Source: Bacillota bacterium
Lineage (GTDB): Bacteria > Bacillota > Clostridia > Clostridiales > Clostridiaceae
Direction: 5' to 3'
NCBI GenBank assembly: GCA_023435985.1
Contig: JAEZKY010000190.1
Coordinates: 1-13,729 of the forward strand
DNA length: 13,729 bases
Of the stretch, positions 13,342 to 13,729 are shown one piece after another (within the stretch, counting starts at the first letter, position 1; each line of letters starts with the position of its first letter). The notes under the pieces were generated by a model. That model worked only from the letters and a program-made list of their open reading frames with translations. It was not told the origin of the DNA and made no database searches. The position numbers and the translations under genes are program-made.

Positions 13342-13729
13342 ATGTCAGAGAACCGTATGATTGGACCAACAAAATTCGAAGAGTACTCAGAGAAGTACAA
13401 AGAGTTTTTATCAATGACCCGTCGTGACGGAATAATTGAAGTAAGATTGCACACTAACGGAGGACCATATGAACATAATTGGGAAGCCCATACTGCATGG
13501 TCTCATGCATGGTCAGATATTGGCCGTGACCCTGAAAACGAGGTGATGATTATTTCTGGAACAGGGGATAAATGGGTAGTAGGAAATCCAGATGTGTGGG
13601 AAACAAAATTTATGGATTGGCCTAAGCAAAAGAAACTTGAACAATATCATGAATCACTAAGACTACTTGAAAATATGATATTCTGCATTGACATCCCTAC
13701 AATCGGGGCGATAAATGGTCCTGGAACTC
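13342..13729 (+). CDS. Crotonase-superfamily protein resembling 6-oxocamphor hydrolase (truncated by window edge)
   Basis: TAGGAGG at 13328-13334 precedes ATG 13342. The frame stays open for 129 codons to the right edge. After an N-terminal extension (MSENRMIGPTKFEEY...) comes the crotonase core: GIIEVRLHTNGGP, HTAWSHAWSDIGRDPENEVMIISGTGDKWV, and a later CIDIPTIGAINGPG, which is the usual approach to the second oxyanion-hole strand. The LHTNGGP and IGRDPEN combination recalls 6-oxocamphor hydrolase and related carbon-carbon bond hydrolases that open beta-diketones, rather than true enoyl-CoA hydratases. The position of the usual CoA-hydratase motif AGxD is occupied by the less typical SGTGDKW. 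Catalytic residues further on are not visible. Co-transcription with the amidohydrolase is clear from spacing. The reaction assignment is tentative because the C-terminal half is missing. Confidence 0.82.
   Translation, partial: MSENRMIGPTKFEEYSEKYKEFLSMTRRDGIIEVRLHTNGGPYEHNWEAHTAWSHAWSDIGRDPENEVMIISGTGDKWVVGNPDVWETKFMDWPKQKKLEQYHESLRLLENMIFCIDIPTIGAINGPGT

Noticed and set aside
12738..13454. Leftward open frames of 65-105 codons opposite the amidohydrolase and crotonase genes
   Set aside because: They mirror the codon pattern of strongly supported genes on the plus strand and lack ribosome sites.

Overview
The window looks like a chromosomal accessory region of a low-GC, endospore-forming Firmicute, most likely Clostridium sensu stricto (C. 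beijerinckii-like). The basis is the strongly AT-rich sequence, the AGGAGG ribosome binding sites, the spo0M homologue and the families present. It is a mosaic: intact regulator/target modules are separated by stretches of decayed genes. By eye the composition varies sharply: near 50% GC in the first 520 bases, low from about 2.1 to 10.4 kb, and intermediate again from 10.5 kb to the end.

Layout. (a) 1-518: the C-terminal half of a zinc-free MDR oxidoreductase, then an intrinsic terminator. (b) 694-3031: a divergent module with an EamA/DMT exporter plus a DUF2000 protein leftward and a TrmB-type regulator rightward. Both divergent promoters have the same half-site arrangement just downstream of the -10 box. 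(c) 3032-3412: a leftover fragment of a probable flavodoxin-like protein. (d) 3413-4256: a cupin and a convergent HxlR regulator sharing a bidirectional terminator. A related 38-bp block lies upstream of each gene. (e) 4257-4693: the hxlR upstream region and a scrap of a GNAT acetyltransferase. (f) 4694-5511: spo0M, whose N-terminus is put out of frame by a T6 tract just after the natural start. (g) 5813-6905: a heavily decayed subtilase (S8) gene of the kind found near clostridial peptide (RiPP/bacteriocin) loci. It is followed by an intact BceAB-like ABC transporter (7037-9677) with no two-component system beside it. (h) 9678-10440: an IS30 transposase remnant, an unidentified 46-codon ORF and the C-terminal scrap of a BspA-like leucine-rich-repeat protein.

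(i) 10548-13729 is the best candidate for a coherent and poorly described system. A three-part transcription regulator, which has a degenerate nucleotide-cyclase-like middle domain and a C-terminal winged helix, is transcribed leftward. Opposite it is an operon encoding an M20D amidohydrolase and a crotonase-superfamily protein resembling 6-oxocamphor hydrolase, which runs off the right edge. Three copies of a TGTTCTTAAA repeat surround and occupy the operon promoter. I infer a substrate-induced catabolic operon for an amide- or conjugate-linked compound. The substrate cannot be told from sequence, and the rest of the operon lies outside the window.
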